Shown: one piece after another, positions 36,989-46,011 of the stretch
Numbering within the stretch: the stretch's first letter is position 1
Layout of the letters: every line of letters begins with the position of its first letter
NCBI RefSeq assembly: GCF_024748615.1
Contig: NZ_CP087168.1
Location: 5,270,001-5,334,000, forward strand
Length of the DNA stretch: 64,000 nucleotides
Direction: 5' to 3'
Source: Pseudomonas sp. B21-048
GTDB taxonomy: Bacteria; Pseudomonadota; Gammaproteobacteria; Pseudomonadales; Pseudomonadaceae
Made by a program: the position numbers and the translations under genes
The notes under the pieces: model-generated
The model's database searches: none
Told to the model about the DNA's origin: nothing
The model's input: only the letters and a program-made list of their open reading frames with translations

Positions 36989-37714
36989 TTAAGACTGTTT
37001 TTCGAACTTCAAATCCCACACGCCATGCCCAAGGCGTTCGCCGCGGCGTTCGAACTTGGTGATCGGGCGTTCAGTCGGGCGTGGGACGCATTTGCCGTCT
37101 TCGGCGAGGTTGCGATAGCCCGGCGCGACGTTCATCACTTCCAGCATGTACTCGGCGTACGGTTCCCAGTCGGTGGCCATGTGCAACACACCGCCGACTT
37201 TCAACTTGCTGCGCACCAGCTCAGCGAACGACGCCTGAACGATACGACGCTTGTGGTGGCGGCTCTTGTGCCACGGGTCCGGGAAAAACAGCATCAGGCG
37301 ATCGAGGCTGTTGTCGGCGATGCAACGGTTGAGCACTTCGATCGCATCGCAATCGTAGACGCGCAGGTTGGTCAGGCCCTGAGTCAGCACACCATTGAGC
37401 AGCGCGCCGACACCCGGACGGTGAACCTCAACGCCAATGAAATCCTGCTCCGGCGAGGCCGCGGCCATTTCCAGCAGCGAATGGCCCATGCCGAAGCCGA
37501 TTTCCAGCGAGCGCGGTGCCGAGCGACCGAACACCTGATCGAAGTCCACCGGCGCATCGGCCAAAGGCAGTACGAACAGCGGCGTGCCCTGCTCCAGACC
37601 TTTTTGCTGGCCTTCAGTCATTCGCCCGGCGCGCATCACGAAACTCTTGATGCGGCGGTGTTGGCGCTCTTCGCCTTCTTCCGTCTGGATAGGCGTGTCG
37701 TTTGATTCAGTCAT
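36989..37714 (-). CDS. trmB: tRNA (guanine-N7-)-methyltransferase
   Basis: Methylates G46 of tRNA, 241 residues. Motifs are [15 protein letters not shown] (SAM binding), [16 protein letters not shown], and the signature [24 protein letters not shown] at 37714 is preferred over a TTG one codon upstream. It follows thiG with 9 bases between, as in other pseudomonads. Confidence 0.95.
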   Translation of the reverse strand: MTESNDTPIQTEEGEERQHRRIKSFVMRAGRMTEGQQKGLEQGTPLFVLPLADAPVDFDQVFGRSAPRSLEIGFGMGHSLLEMAAASPEQDFIGVEVHRPGVGALLNGVLTQGLTNLRVYDCDAIEVLNRCIADNSLDRLMLFFPDPWHKSRHHKRRIVQASFAELVRSKLKVGGVLHMATDWEPYAEYMLEVMNVAPGYRNLAEDGKCVPRPTERPITKFERRGERLGHGVWDLKFEKQS

Positions 37715-37723
37715 CAATGGCTC

Positions 37724-38518
37724 TTACTTGATCAGACCATCCAGCGGCGAGGAGGCGCTGGCATAAAGTTTTTTCGGCATGCGGCCGGCGAGGTAGGCCA
37801 AGCGACCTGCCACGATGGCGTGTTTCATGGCTTCGGCCATCATGATCGGCTGCTGGGCATGGGCGATGGCCGAGTTCATCAGCACCGCTTCGCAACCCAG
37901 TTCCATGGCGATGGTGGCGTCGGAAGCGGTGCCGACACCGGCATCTACCAGCACGGGAATCTTGGCTTCTTCGAGGATGATCTGCAGGTTGTACGGGTTG
38001 CAGATCCCCAGGCCTGTGCCGATCAGGCCGGCCAGCGGCATGACCGCGATGCAGCCGATTTCCGCCAGTTGACGGGCAATGATCGGATCATCGCTGGTGT
38101 ACACCATCACGTCGAAACCTTCCTTGACCAGCACTTCGGCGGCCTTGAGGGTTTCGATCACGTTAGGGAACAGGGTTTTCTGGTCCGCCAGCACTTCCAG
38201 CTTCACCAGGTTGTGGCCGCCGAGCAGCTCACGGGCCAGGCGGCAGGTGCGCACAGCCTCGGTAGCGTCGAAGCAGCCGGCGGTGTTAGGCAGGAAGGTG
38301 TAGCGATCCGGCGACAGGACTTCGAGCAGGTTCGGTTCGCCCGGGTTCTGGCCGAGGTTGGTGCGGCGCACGGCGAAGGTCACGATCTCGGCGCCGGAGG
38401 CTTCGATGGCCAGGCGGGTTTCTTCCATGTCGCGGTACTTGCCGGTGCCTACCAGCAAACGCGACTGGTAAGTACGACCGGCCAGGACGAAGGGCTTGTC
38501 GCTACGAACGATGCTCAT
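37724..38518 (-). CDS. thiG: Thiazole synthase
   Basis: TIM-barrel enzyme forming the thiazole phosphate of thiamin from deoxyxylulose phosphate, dehydroglycine and ThiS-thiocarboxylate. The 264 residues show [54 protein letters not shown] (catalytic Lys region) and [31 protein letters not shown]. It lies 60 bases after thiS and 9 bases ahead of trmB. Confidence 0.96.
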   Translation of the reverse strand: MSIVRSDKPFVLAGRTYQSRLLVGTGKYRDMEETRLAIEASGAEIVTFAVRRTNLGQNPGEPNLLEVLSPDRYTFLPNTAGCFDATEAVRTCRLARELLGGHNLVKLEVLADQKTLFPNVIETLKAAEVLVKEGFDVMVYTSDDPIIARQLAEIGCIAVMPLAGLIGTGLGICNPYNLQIILEEAKIPVLVDAGVGTASDATIAMELGCEAVLMNSAIAHAQQPIMMAEAMKHAIVAGRLAYLAGRMPKKLYASASSPLDGLIK

Positions 38519-38578
38519 GGGAAATCCTCTGTAGGGGTGAGGTTCTTGCAGAATTCTGTGCCCTTGCGGGCTGCACGG

Positions 38579-38779
38579 CTAGCCGCCGCCGATGGCGTGA
38601 ACGACTTCGACAGAATCGCCGTCGTTCAGCGTGGTGCCGGCATGTTGACTGCGCGGGACGATATCCAGATTGAGTTCGACCGCCACCCGGCGTCCGGTCA
38701 GTTCCAGACGGGTCAGCAGGGCCGCAACGGTTTCACCGTCGGGCAGTTCAAGGGATTCGCCGTTCAATTGAATGCGCAT
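38579..38779 (-). CDS. thiS: Sulfur carrier protein ThiS
   Basis: Ubiquitin-fold sulfur carrier of 66 residues for thiazole formation. The start [15 protein letters not shown] at 38779 is chosen because ThiS proteins are about 66 residues; the frame is open 16 codons further. The C-terminal Gly-Gly needed for thiocarboxylation is present (HAIGGG, ending in three glycines). Confidence 0.95.
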   Translation of the reverse strand: MRIQLNGESLELPDGETVAALLTRLELTGRRVAVELNLDIVPRSQHAGTTLNDGDSVEVVHAIGGG

Positions 38780-38850
38780 ACCGAATGCCGCCATCATTTC
38801 TAGGGGCTGGCATTCTAGCCCGATCATGACCTAAAGGTCAGCAACAAGCG

Positions 38851-39231
38851 TCAAGCGGTAAGCTGCAAGCGCCAGGCGGCAAGCCCCAGGCAAACCCAAC
38901 CGATCAGGAATGCCAGGCCACCGAAGGGCGTAACGATCCCGAGCTTGCTGATGCCCGTTATCGTCAGCAGGTACAGGCTGCCGGAAAACAACAGAATGCC
39001 AATAGCAAATGATGCGCCGGCCCAGGTGATCAGTCGACCGGGCATTTGCGTGGCGAGCAGCGCTACACCCAGCAACGCCAGGGTGTGCACCAGTTGATAG
39101 GTGACGCCCGTATGGAAAATCGCCAGGTACTCGGCGCTCAGGCGGCTTTTCAGGCCATGAGCGGCGAATGCGCCCAAGGCGACACCGGTGAAGCCAAAAA
39201 AAGCAGCCAGCATCAGGAAGCCACGCAACAT
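38851..39231 (-). CDS. DUF423 family small membrane protein
   Basis: A 126-residue protein with four predicted helices (FLMLAAFFGFTGVALGAFAAHGL, LVHTLALLGVALLA, SFAIGILLFSGSLYLLTI, PFGGLAFLIGWVCLGLAAW). The motif GAFAAHGLK near the N-terminus is the DUF423/YgdD signature. Function unknown. It is divergent from mtgA across 74 bases. Confidence 0.9.
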   Translation of the reverse strand: MLRGFLMLAAFFGFTGVALGAFAAHGLKSRLSAEYLAIFHTGVTYQLVHTLALLGVALLATQMPGRLITWAGASFAIGILLFSGSLYLLTITGISKLGIVTPFGGLAFLIGWVCLGLAAWRLQLTA

Positions 39232-39305
39232 GAAGAACTCCAGTCAGACTCGATCAACAGGGTCTGTATAATGGCCGGCTCAACGGGTTCGGCCAAGCCA
39301 TCTCT

Positions 39306-40028
39306 ATGCTGCGTTTAATTTTCCGTCGTTTCACGAAGGCCCTGCTCTGGTTCGCGGGCGGCAGCGTATTGCTGGTGTTGCTGTTTCGAGTGGTGCCACC
39401 ACCGGGAACGGCGCTGATGGTCGAGCGCAAGATCGAATCCTGGTTCGACGGCGAACCGATCGACGTGCAACGCACCTGGAAACCCTGGGATGAAATCTCC
39501 GACGACCTGAAAGTTGCGGTGATTGCGGGTGAGGATCAGAAATTTCCCGAGCATTGGGGCTTTGATATCGGCGCGATTCAGGCGGCGTTTGCGCATAACG
39601 AACGCGGTGGCTCGATTCGTGGTGCCAGCACTCTGAGCCAGCAAGTGTCGAAGAATCTGTTTCTGTGGTCTGGCCGCAGCTGGCTGCGCAAAGGCCTGGA
39701 AGTCTGGTTTACCGGGCTGATCGAGGTGTTCTGGCCCAAGCAGCGGATTCTTGAGGTATACCTCAACAGCGTCGAGTGGGATGAAGGGGTGTTTGGCGCC
39801 GAAGCAGCGGCTCGGCATCACTTCGGTGTGGGCGCTCGCTCGATATCCCGACAGCAGGCGAGTTTGCTGGCTGCGGTACTGCCGAACCCGCGGGTGTGGA
39901 GCGCCAGCCATCCAACCTCTTACGTTGCAAGACGGGCCGGGTGGATTCGCCAGCAGATGAGTCAGTTGGGCGGGGACAGTTATCTGCTCGGGCTCAATGA
40001 TTCGCGTCGGGCGCCTTGGTCTCAATGA
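39306..40028 (+). CDS. mtgA: Monofunctional peptidoglycan glycosyltransferase
   Basis: GT51 enzyme of 240 residues that polymerises lipid II without a transpeptidase domain. One N-terminal membrane helix (ALLWFAGGSVLLVLLFRVV) is followed by GT51 motifs: VIAGEDQKFPEHWGFD (catalytic Glu), RGASTLSQQVSKNLFLW, RKGLEVWFTGLIEVFWPKQRILEVYLN and GAEAAARHHFG. No defect seen. A bidirectional terminator separates it from the convergent rpoH. Confidence 0.95.
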   Translation: MLRLIFRRFTKALLWFAGGSVLLVLLFRVVPPPGTALMVERKIESWFDGEPIDVQRTWKPWDEISDDLKVAVIAGEDQKFPEHWGFDIGAIQAAFAHNERGGSIRGASTLSQQVSKNLFLWSGRSWLRKGLEVWFTGLIEVFWPKQRILEVYLNSVEWDEGVFGAEAAARHHFGVGARSISRQQASLLAAVLPNPRVWSASHPTSYVARRAGWIRQQMSQLGGDSYLLGLNDSRRAPWSQ

Positions 40029-40062
40029 CGTGACGCAGAACAGTGAAATATTGGGCACCAAC

Positions 40063-40096
40063 AAAAACGCCCCGATCAATGATCGGGGCGTTTTTT
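40063..40096. terminator. Bidirectional rho-independent terminator between mtgA and rpoH
   Basis: A-run, then CGCCCCGATC, a 4-base loop, GATCGGGGCG and a T-run of six. The stem is perfect and has A/T tracts on both sides, so it should stop both convergent transcripts. Confidence 0.92.
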
Positions 40097-40112
40097 ATTG
40101 CCGGTGCGCGGG

Positions 40113-40967
40113 TTACGCGGCGATCGACAACTTGAGCTTGTTCATCGCACTCTTCTCGAGCTGACGAATACGCTCGGCCGAGACGTTGTACTTCTGCGCC
40201 AGGTCGTGCAGCGTAGCTTTTTCTTCTGCCAGCCAGCGCTGATAGAGAATATCGCGGCTGCGGTCGTCCAGCACTTCAAGCGCTTCGTGCAGGTTGTGGT
40301 TCGAGTTGTCGCTCCAGTCGGCATCTTCCAGTTGACGGGCCGGGTCGTACCGGTGGTCTTCCAGATAATTGGCCGGCGATTGGAATGCACTGTCGTCGTC
40401 CGCTTCCGCGGCCGGATCGAAGGCCATGTCATGGCCGGTCAGGCGACTTTCCATCTCGCGCACTTCCCGCGGCTCTACGCCGAGGCTTTCCGCCACGCGA
40501 TGGACTTCCTCGTTGTTCAGCCAGGCCAGACGTTTTTTCTGGCTGCGCAGGTTGAAGAACAACTTGCGCTGAGCCTTGGTGGTCGCGACTTTCACGATCC
40601 GCCAGTTGCGCAGGATGAACTCGTGGATTTCTGCCTTGATCCAGTGCACCGCAAAGGACACCAGGCGAACACCCATTTCCGGGTTGAAACGCTTGACCGC
40701 TTTCATCAGGCCGACGTTGCCTTCCTGGATCAGGTCAGCCTGGGCCAGGCCGTAGCCGGAATAGCTACGGGCAATGTGTACGACAAAACGCAGGTGGGCG
40801 AGCACCATCTGCCGAGCCGCCCCCAAATCCTGCTCATAATAGAGACTCTCGGCCAGTTCACGCTCCTGCTCCGGCGTCAGCAATGGAATGCTGTTCACCG
40901 TGTGCACATAGGCCTCCAGGTTCGCACCCGGGACCAGAGCATATGCAGGTTGCAAAGAATTGGTCAT
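40113..40967 (-). CDS. rpoH: RNA polymerase sigma-32 factor RpoH
   Basis: Heat-shock sigma factor of 284 residues. Region 2 ([21 protein letters not shown] and [20 protein letters not shown]) and region 4 ([26 protein letters not shown]) are intact. The RpoH box QRKLFFNLR at residues 133-141, characteristic of sigma-32 and linked to chaperone/FtsH control, is present. A GGAGG lies 10 bases before the start. It follows the ftsYEX operon on the same strand, 113 bases downstream of ftsX. Confidence 0.97.
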   Translation of the reverse strand: MTNSLQPAYALVPGANLEAYVHTVNSIPLLTPEQERELAESLYYEQDLGAARQMVLAHLRFVVHIARSYSGYGLAQADLIQEGNVGLMKAVKRFNPEMGVRLVSFAVHWIKAEIHEFILRNWRIVKVATTKAQRKLFFNLRSQKKRLAWLNNEEVHRVAESLGVEPREVREMESRLTGHDMAFDPAAEADDDSAFQSPANYLEDHRYDPARQLEDADWSDNSNHNLHEALEVLDDRSRDILYQRWLAEEKATLHDLAQKYNVSAERIRQLEKSAMNKLKLSIAA

Positions 40968-41080
40968 ACGAAAAAACCTCCGACTTACCTAACTCGTGCA
41001 GTTCAGCACTGCGAAAATTGACCGGAAACCAAAAGACAAGTTCCCATAAACGCTGAAAGGTCAATACGAGCAAAATGATA

Positions 41081-42109
41081 TTACTTTGGCGCAAGCTCCC
41101 GCAGGTGGCGTGCGACTGCAATCCATGCACCGATATACCCCAACAGCACCGCGCCAAGCAAGAGCGACAGACCGTCGGCAACAGGCACTCCGGCCAGCGC
41201 AAAATCACTGCCGTACAACCCGGCCAGTCCAACCACCGCGTCGTTCAGCCAGTTCAGGCCGAACGCCAGTACACCCCAGGAAAGAATCCCCGCACCGAAG
41301 CCATAAAGCGCGCCCATATACAGAAAGGGCCTGCGCACATAGCTGTCAGTGCCGCCGACGAGTTTAATCACTTCTATCTCTGTGCGGCGGTTTTCAATAT
41401 GAAGACGAATGGTATTGCCTATCACCAAAAGTAATGCAGAAACCAAAAGCACGGTCAGACCAAAGACAAAACGGTCACCCAGCTTGAGGATGGCTGCCAG
41501 ACGCTCGACCCAGACTAGATCAAGTTGTGCCTGTTGTACCTTCGGCAATTCGGAAAGTTTTTGTCTCAATGCTTCAAGCGTGGGCTTGTCGACCTCATCC
41601 GGGGTCACCAGGACCACGCCCGGCAGCGGGTTTTCCGGGAGTTCCTTGAGCGCTTCGCCCAGTCCGGACTGTTGCTGGAACTCTTCCAGTGCCTGATCAC
41701 GACCCACGTATTCGGCGTCGGCCACGCCCGGCATGCCCTTGATCTGCTCACGCAACGATTCGCCCTGTTCAGGGCTGGCATCGAGTTGCAGGTACAGGGA
41801 AATCTGCGCAGCACGCTGCCAGGAACCGCCGAGACGCTCGACGTTACTTAGCAAAAGTGACAGGCCCATCGGCAAGCTGAGGGCCACTGCCATCACCATG
41901 CAGGTGAAAAAGCTGCCGATCGGGTGTTTACCCAAGCGGCGCAAGCTGTCCAGCAGACTGGCACGATGGCTTTCGACCCAGGCACGGAACAGCGTAGAGA
42001 AATCCGGGCCATCGTCATCGTCGCGCTTTTTCTTCTGCTGCTGCGGTTGTGGATCGGCAGCCTTCGGGGCCACGCGCTCGGAAACCTTGGGGCTCCGTGT
42101 CGCACTCAT
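41081..42109 (-). CDS. ftsX: Cell division protein FtsX
   Basis: Membrane subunit of the FtsEX complex which activates septal peptidoglycan hydrolases, 342 residues. A hydrophilic N-terminal tail of about 70 residues rich in Lys, Gln and Asp is followed by four predicted helices (FTCMVMAVALSLPMGLSLLL; LTVLLVSALLLVIGNTIRL; LYGFGAGILSWGVLAFGL; SLLLGAVLLGYIGAWIAVA) with a periplasmic loop between the first and second. It overlaps ftsE by 4 bases. Confidence 0.95.
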   Translation of the reverse strand: MSATRSPKVSERVAPKAADPQPQQQKKKRDDDDGPDFSTLFRAWVESHRASLLDSLRRLGKHPIGSFFTCMVMAVALSLPMGLSLLLSNVERLGGSWQRAAQISLYLQLDASPEQGESLREQIKGMPGVADAEYVGRDQALEEFQQQSGLGEALKELPENPLPGVVLVTPDEVDKPTLEALRQKLSELPKVQQAQLDLVWVERLAAILKLGDRFVFGLTVLLVSALLLVIGNTIRLHIENRRTEIEVIKLVGGTDSYVRRPFLYMGALYGFGAGILSWGVLAFGLNWLNDAVVGLAGLYGSDFALAGVPVADGLSLLLGAVLLGYIGAWIAVARHLRELAPK

Positions 42110-42777
42110 ACGCCAGCCTCCCCGTCGCCGATCAATCGGCCACGCTGCAGGGTGAGCATGCGATGACGCATGCGGGCAATCAGGGCCAGGTCGTGACTGG
42201 CGATCAGCACACTGGTGCCCAGACGGTTGATGTCTTCAAACACGCCCATGATTTCTGCCGCCAGACGCGGGTCGAGGTTACCGGTGGGCTCGTCCGCCAG
42301 CAGCAAGGCCGGACGATGAACGATGGCGCGGGCGATGCCGACGCGTTGTTGCTGACCCGTGGACAGGTCGCCGGGGTAAAGATCGGTCTTGTCCGAGAGC
42401 GCCACGCGCTCCAGGGCCGAGTCCACGCGCTTGGCGACTTCGGCCTTTGACAGGCCAAGGATCTGCAACGGCAACGCGACGTTATTGAACACCGTGCGAT
42501 CGAACAGCAACTGGTGATTCTGGAACACCACGCCAATCTGCCTGCGCAGGAACGGAATCTGCGCATTGCTGATGGTGCTCAGGTCTTGCCCTGCCAGCAG
42601 CAATTTGCCGGTGGTCGGACGCTCCATGGCCAGCAACAGCCGCAACAAGGTGCTTTTGCCAGCGCCGGAATGGCCGGTGACAAACAAGAATTCGCCCCGA
42701 CGGACTCGAAAGCTCAGCTCATGCAAGCCGACGTGACCGTTCGGGTAGCGTTTACCGACCTGTTCGAAACGAATCAT
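42106..42777 (-). CDS. ftsE: Cell division ATP-binding protein FtsE
   Basis: ABC ATPase of 223 residues acting with FtsX. Walker A is VTGHSGAGKSTLLRLLL, the signature LSTGQQQRVGIARAIVHRP and Walker B ALLLADEPTGNLDPRLA are intact, and the H-loop is in VLIASHDLALI. ATGA overlaps link it to ftsY upstream and ftsX downstream, indicating tight translational coupling. Confidence 0.97.
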   Translation of the reverse strand: MIRFEQVGKRYPNGHVGLHELSFRVRRGEFLFVTGHSGAGKSTLLRLLLAMERPTTGKLLLAGQDLSTISNAQIPFLRRQIGVVFQNHQLLFDRTVFNNVALPLQILGLSKAEVAKRVDSALERVALSDKTDLYPGDLSTGQQQRVGIARAIVHRPALLLADEPTGNLDPRLAAEIMGVFEDINRLGTSVLIASHDLALIARMRHRMLTLQRGRLIGDGEAGV

Positions 42778-44312
42778 GAACGCTCCCGCTCGGCAAACAA
42801 TGCCTGGACAAAGGGTTCTGCTTCAAAAGTACGCAAATCATCGATGCCTTCACCGACGCCGATGTAGCGAATCGGCAAGCCAAACTGCTTGGCCAGGGCG
42901 AAAATCACCCCGCCCTTGGCGGTGCCGTCGAGTTTAGTCAGTGCCAGGCCGGTCAGTTCGACGGTCTGGTTGAATTGCTTGGCCTGATTGATGGCGTTCT
43001 GGCCGGTACCGGCGTCGAGCACCAACAGCACCTCGTGCGGCGCATCGGCGTCGAGCTTGCCGATTACCCGGCGAACTTTTTTCAGTTCTTCCATCAGGTT
43101 GTCTTTGGTGTGCAAACGACCGGCGGTGTCGGCGATCAGCACGTCAATACCCCGGGCCTTGGCGGCCTGCACGGCATCGAAGATGACCGAAGCCGAGTCG
43201 GCGCCGGTGTGCTGGGCGATGACCGGAATCTTGTTGCGCTCACCCCAGACCTGCAATTGCTCGACCGCTGCGGCGCGAAAGGTGTCACCGGCGGCAAGCA
43301 TGACTTTCTTGCCGTCCAGTTGCAGTTTCTTCGCCAGTTTGCCAATGGTCGTGGTTTTACCGGCGCCGTTGACGCCCACCACCAGAATCACGAACGGCTT
43401 GTTCTGCGAGGTGATTTTCAACGGCTGTTCGACGGGCTTGAGCATCGCTGCCAGTTCGGCTTGCAGGGATTTGTACAAGGCGTCGGCGTCGGCCAGTTCT
43501 TTGCGGGCGACTTTCTGGGTCAGGCGTTGAATGATTACCGACGTTGCTTCGACGCCGACATCGGCGGTCAGCAGACGGGTTTCGATGTCTTCGAGCAACT
43601 CGTCATCGATGATTTTCTTGCCGAGGAACAGGCTGGCCATGCCCTCGCCAATGCTGGCGCTGGTCTTGGACAGGCCTTGCTTGAGGCGGGCGAAGAAACC
43701 GGCCTTGGACTCTTCGGTACGCACAGGCTCGACCGGTGTTTCGACGGGAGCAACGGGCGTGGCGACAACAGGAACGATGACCGGTGCAGGTGCAGGTGCA
43801 GGCTCTGGTGCTTGAACAATCGGAGTAACCGGAGCGGGAGCAACAAATACCGGCACTTCTGGTTCTGGAACAACCGGTGCAGGCTCGGCCACGAACACAG
43901 GTTCAACGACCGGCTCAACCACTGGCGCCTGAACCGGCTCAGGAGCAAATGCGGCCTGGGCCGGAATCGGTGGCGTGATGTGAACCGCTTGCTCATCTTC
44001 GACCAACGCCACCGGCTCTTCCGCCACCGGCAACGTCAGCCATGGCTCGGCGGCTGGCGTCAGTGGCAACGGGGCCACGACTACGGTTTCAGGCTCAGGC
44101 GCAGGCTCGGCCGCGGGTTGCAGCACCGGCTCGGCGATCGGCAGGGCAATCGGCGCAGGCACTTGTTCCATGACCGGCGCAGGTGTTGGCTCAGGAAGTG
44201 GCTGTGGCTGTTCGATAACGGGTTCCTGCGGCTTTTTGCGCAGCCATCCGAACAGGCTTTTCTTTTCGCCAGCCGCAGCTGGGGTCTTCTTGTCGTCGTT
44301 GGAACCAAACAT
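42774..44312 (-). CDS. ftsY: Signal recognition particle receptor FtsY
   Basis: SRP receptor GTPase of 512 residues. The NG domain occupies about residues 205-512: GTP loop VVGVNGAGKTTTIGKLAKKL, LAAGDTFRAAAVEQL, DTAGRLHTKDNLMEEL and TKLDGTAKGGVIFAL. The first 200 residues are an acidic, Pro/Val/Glu-rich A domain with many PEP/APV repeats that would contact the membrane; such tails vary widely among species. It is the first gene of the ftsY-ftsE-ftsX operon. Confidence 0.96.
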   Translation of the reverse strand: MFGSNDDKKTPAAAGEKKSLFGWLRKKPQEPVIEQPQPLPEPTPAPVMEQVPAPIALPIAEPVLQPAAEPAPEPETVVVAPLPLTPAAEPWLTLPVAEEPVALVEDEQAVHITPPIPAQAAFAPEPVQAPVVEPVVEPVFVAEPAPVVPEPEVPVFVAPAPVTPIVQAPEPAPAPAPVIVPVVATPVAPVETPVEPVRTEESKAGFFARLKQGLSKTSASIGEGMASLFLGKKIIDDELLEDIETRLLTADVGVEATSVIIQRLTQKVARKELADADALYKSLQAELAAMLKPVEQPLKITSQNKPFVILVVGVNGAGKTTTIGKLAKKLQLDGKKVMLAAGDTFRAAAVEQLQVWGERNKIPVIAQHTGADSASVIFDAVQAAKARGIDVLIADTAGRLHTKDNLMEELKKVRRVIGKLDADAPHEVLLVLDAGTGQNAINQAKQFNQTVELTGLALTKLDGTAKGGVIFALAKQFGLPIRYIGVGEGIDDLRTFEAEPFVQALFAERERS

Positions 44313-44655
44313 GGAGGACGGCTATCTCACAGTAGCGACGCGCCAAAGGGCGCCTCGGCAATAAATAATTCGATGCAGAACAGACTGCGATTCATCCAGC
44401 TTGTTCGCGCGCAACATTTTGTCGAGGTACGAACGGCACCTCAAAGATACGATTTCACGAAGGACTAGACCGGCAAAATCGGCGAAAAAGCAGAGTTTAG
44501 CTGCTAAACACATGCCTTCCGTCGCAAACCTATACAGCCTGATCAAACACAAAGGCCTGATAGGCGTGGCCGCCAGTAAAACGGATCAGTATCCTAGCAC
44601 CCTCTCGCCCGCCGACGCTAAGACCAAGCGGGCAGCCCAACAGGTTTAAAAACGA
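44313..44655. other. Gene-free divergent promoter region between ftsY and the M16 peptidase gene
   Basis: No protein or RNA gene could be supported in these 343 bases. Short inverted repeats are visible (GTTTAGCTGCTAAAC at about 44494-44508; CCTATA...TGATAGG around 44529-44565). Both flanking operons need promoters here, but no single -35/-10 pair stands out. Confidence 0.5.
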
Positions 44656-46011
44656 ATGAATGCTCTAGCCCGCCGCGCTGCAGGCCTGCTGTTCAGCACA
44701 GTTTGTCTGCCCCTTTCAGCCCTGGCTGCCGATCCACAACCCACCCACGAATTCACCCTCGACAACGGCCTGAAGGTTGTCGTGCGCGAAGACCATCGTG
44801 CACCGGTCGTCGTTTCCCAGGTCTGGTACAAGGTTGGCTCAAGCTATGAGACCCCGGGCCAGACCGGGCTGTCCCACGCGCTGGAACACATGATGTTCAA
44901 GGGCAGCGAGAAAGTCGGCCCCGGCGAAGCGTCGCTGATCTTGCGCGACCTCGGTGCCGAAGAGAACGCCTTCACCAGCGATGACTTCACCGCTTATTAC
45001 CAAGTGCTGGCCCGTGATCGTCTGGGCGTGGCCTTCGAGCTGGAAGCCGACCGCATGGCCAACCTGCGCCTGCCAGCCGACGAGTTCACCCGCGAGATCG
45101 AGGTGATCAAGGAAGAACGTCGCCTGCGCACCGACGACAAGCCGATGTCCAAGGCCTACGAACGCTTCATGGCCATGGCCTACCCTGCCAGCGGTTATCA
45201 CACGCCGACCATCGGCTGGATGGCGGACCTCGACCGCATGAAGATCGAAGAACTGCGCCACTGGTATCAATCCTGGTATGTGCCGAACAACGCTACCCTG
45301 GTAGTGGTCGGTGACGTGACCCCGGACGAAGTCAAAACCCTGGCCCAGCGTTACTTCGGCCCAATCGCCAAGCGCGACGTGCCATCCGCGAAAATCCCGC
45401 TGGAACTGGCCGAGCCCGGCGAACGGAAAATCATCCTGCATGTGCAGACTCAATTGCCGAGCCTGATGCTGGCCTTCAACGTGCCGAGCATCGCCACCGC
45501 CGAAGACAAGCGATCGGTGAATGCCCTGCGCCTGATCTCCGCACTGCTCGACGGCGGCTACAGCGGCCGGATCCCGACGCAACTGGAACGCGGCGAAGAA
45601 CTGGTGTCCGGCGGTTCGTCGAGCTACGACGCCTATACCCGTGGCGACAGCCTGTTCACTTTGTCGGCCACGCCGAACACCCAGAAGAAGAAAACCATGG
45701 CCCAGGCGGAAGCCGGCCTGTGGAAACTGCTCGAACAGCTGAAAACCACCGCGCCATCCACTGAAGAACTGGAGCGCGTGCGAGCGCAGGTCATTGCCGG
45801 CCTGGTCTACGAGCGTGACTCGATCACCAGCCAGGCCACCGCCATCGGCCAACTGGAAACCGTCGGGCTGTCCTGGAAACTGATGGACACCGAACTCGCC
45901 GATCTGGAAAGCGTGACCCCGCATGACATCCAGAAGGCCGCCAAGCTGTATTTCACTCGCGCACGTCTCAGCGTCGCCCATGTACTGCCACAGGAGACGA
46001 CTCATGAGTGA
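44656..46011 (+). CDS. M16 family zinc metallopeptidase (active partner)
   Basis: Pitrilysin-family peptidase of 451 residues with a signal peptide (AAGLLFSTVCLPLSALA). The inverted zinc motif H-x-x-E-H is present at H74-H78 (GLSHALEHMMFKG), with the distal Glu in the EADRMANLRL or EREIEVIKEE segment. It overlaps the following M16 gene by 8 bases, and the two are expected to form a heterodimer of an active and an inactive subunit. It is divergent from ftsY as in P. aeruginosa. Confidence 0.93.
   Translation: MNALARRAAGLLFSTVCLPLSALAADPQPTHEFTLDNGLKVVVREDHRAPVVVSQVWYKVGSSYETPGQTGLSHALEHMMFKGSEKVGPGEASLILRDLGAEENAFTSDDFTAYYQVLARDRLGVAFELEADRMANLRLPADEFTREIEVIKEERRLRTDDKPMSKAYERFMAMAYPASGYHTPTIGWMADLDRMKIEELRHWYQSWYVPNNATLVVVGDVTPDEVKTLAQRYFGPIAKRDVPSAKIPLELAEPGERKIILHVQTQLPSLMLAFNVPSIATAEDKRSVNALRLISALLDGGYSGRIPTQLERGEELVSGGSSSYDAYTRGDSLFTLSATPNTQKKKTMAQAEAGLWKLLEQLKTTAPSTEELERVRAQVIAGLVYERDSITSQATAIGQLETVGLSWKLMDTELADLESVTPHDIQKAAKLYFTRARLSVAHVLPQETTHE

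Noticed and set aside
42975..44468. 497-codon open frame on the plus strand with Arg/Asn-rich repeats
   Set aside because: Antisense of ftsY; the apparent repeats mirror the Pro/Val/Glu repeats of the FtsY A domain.
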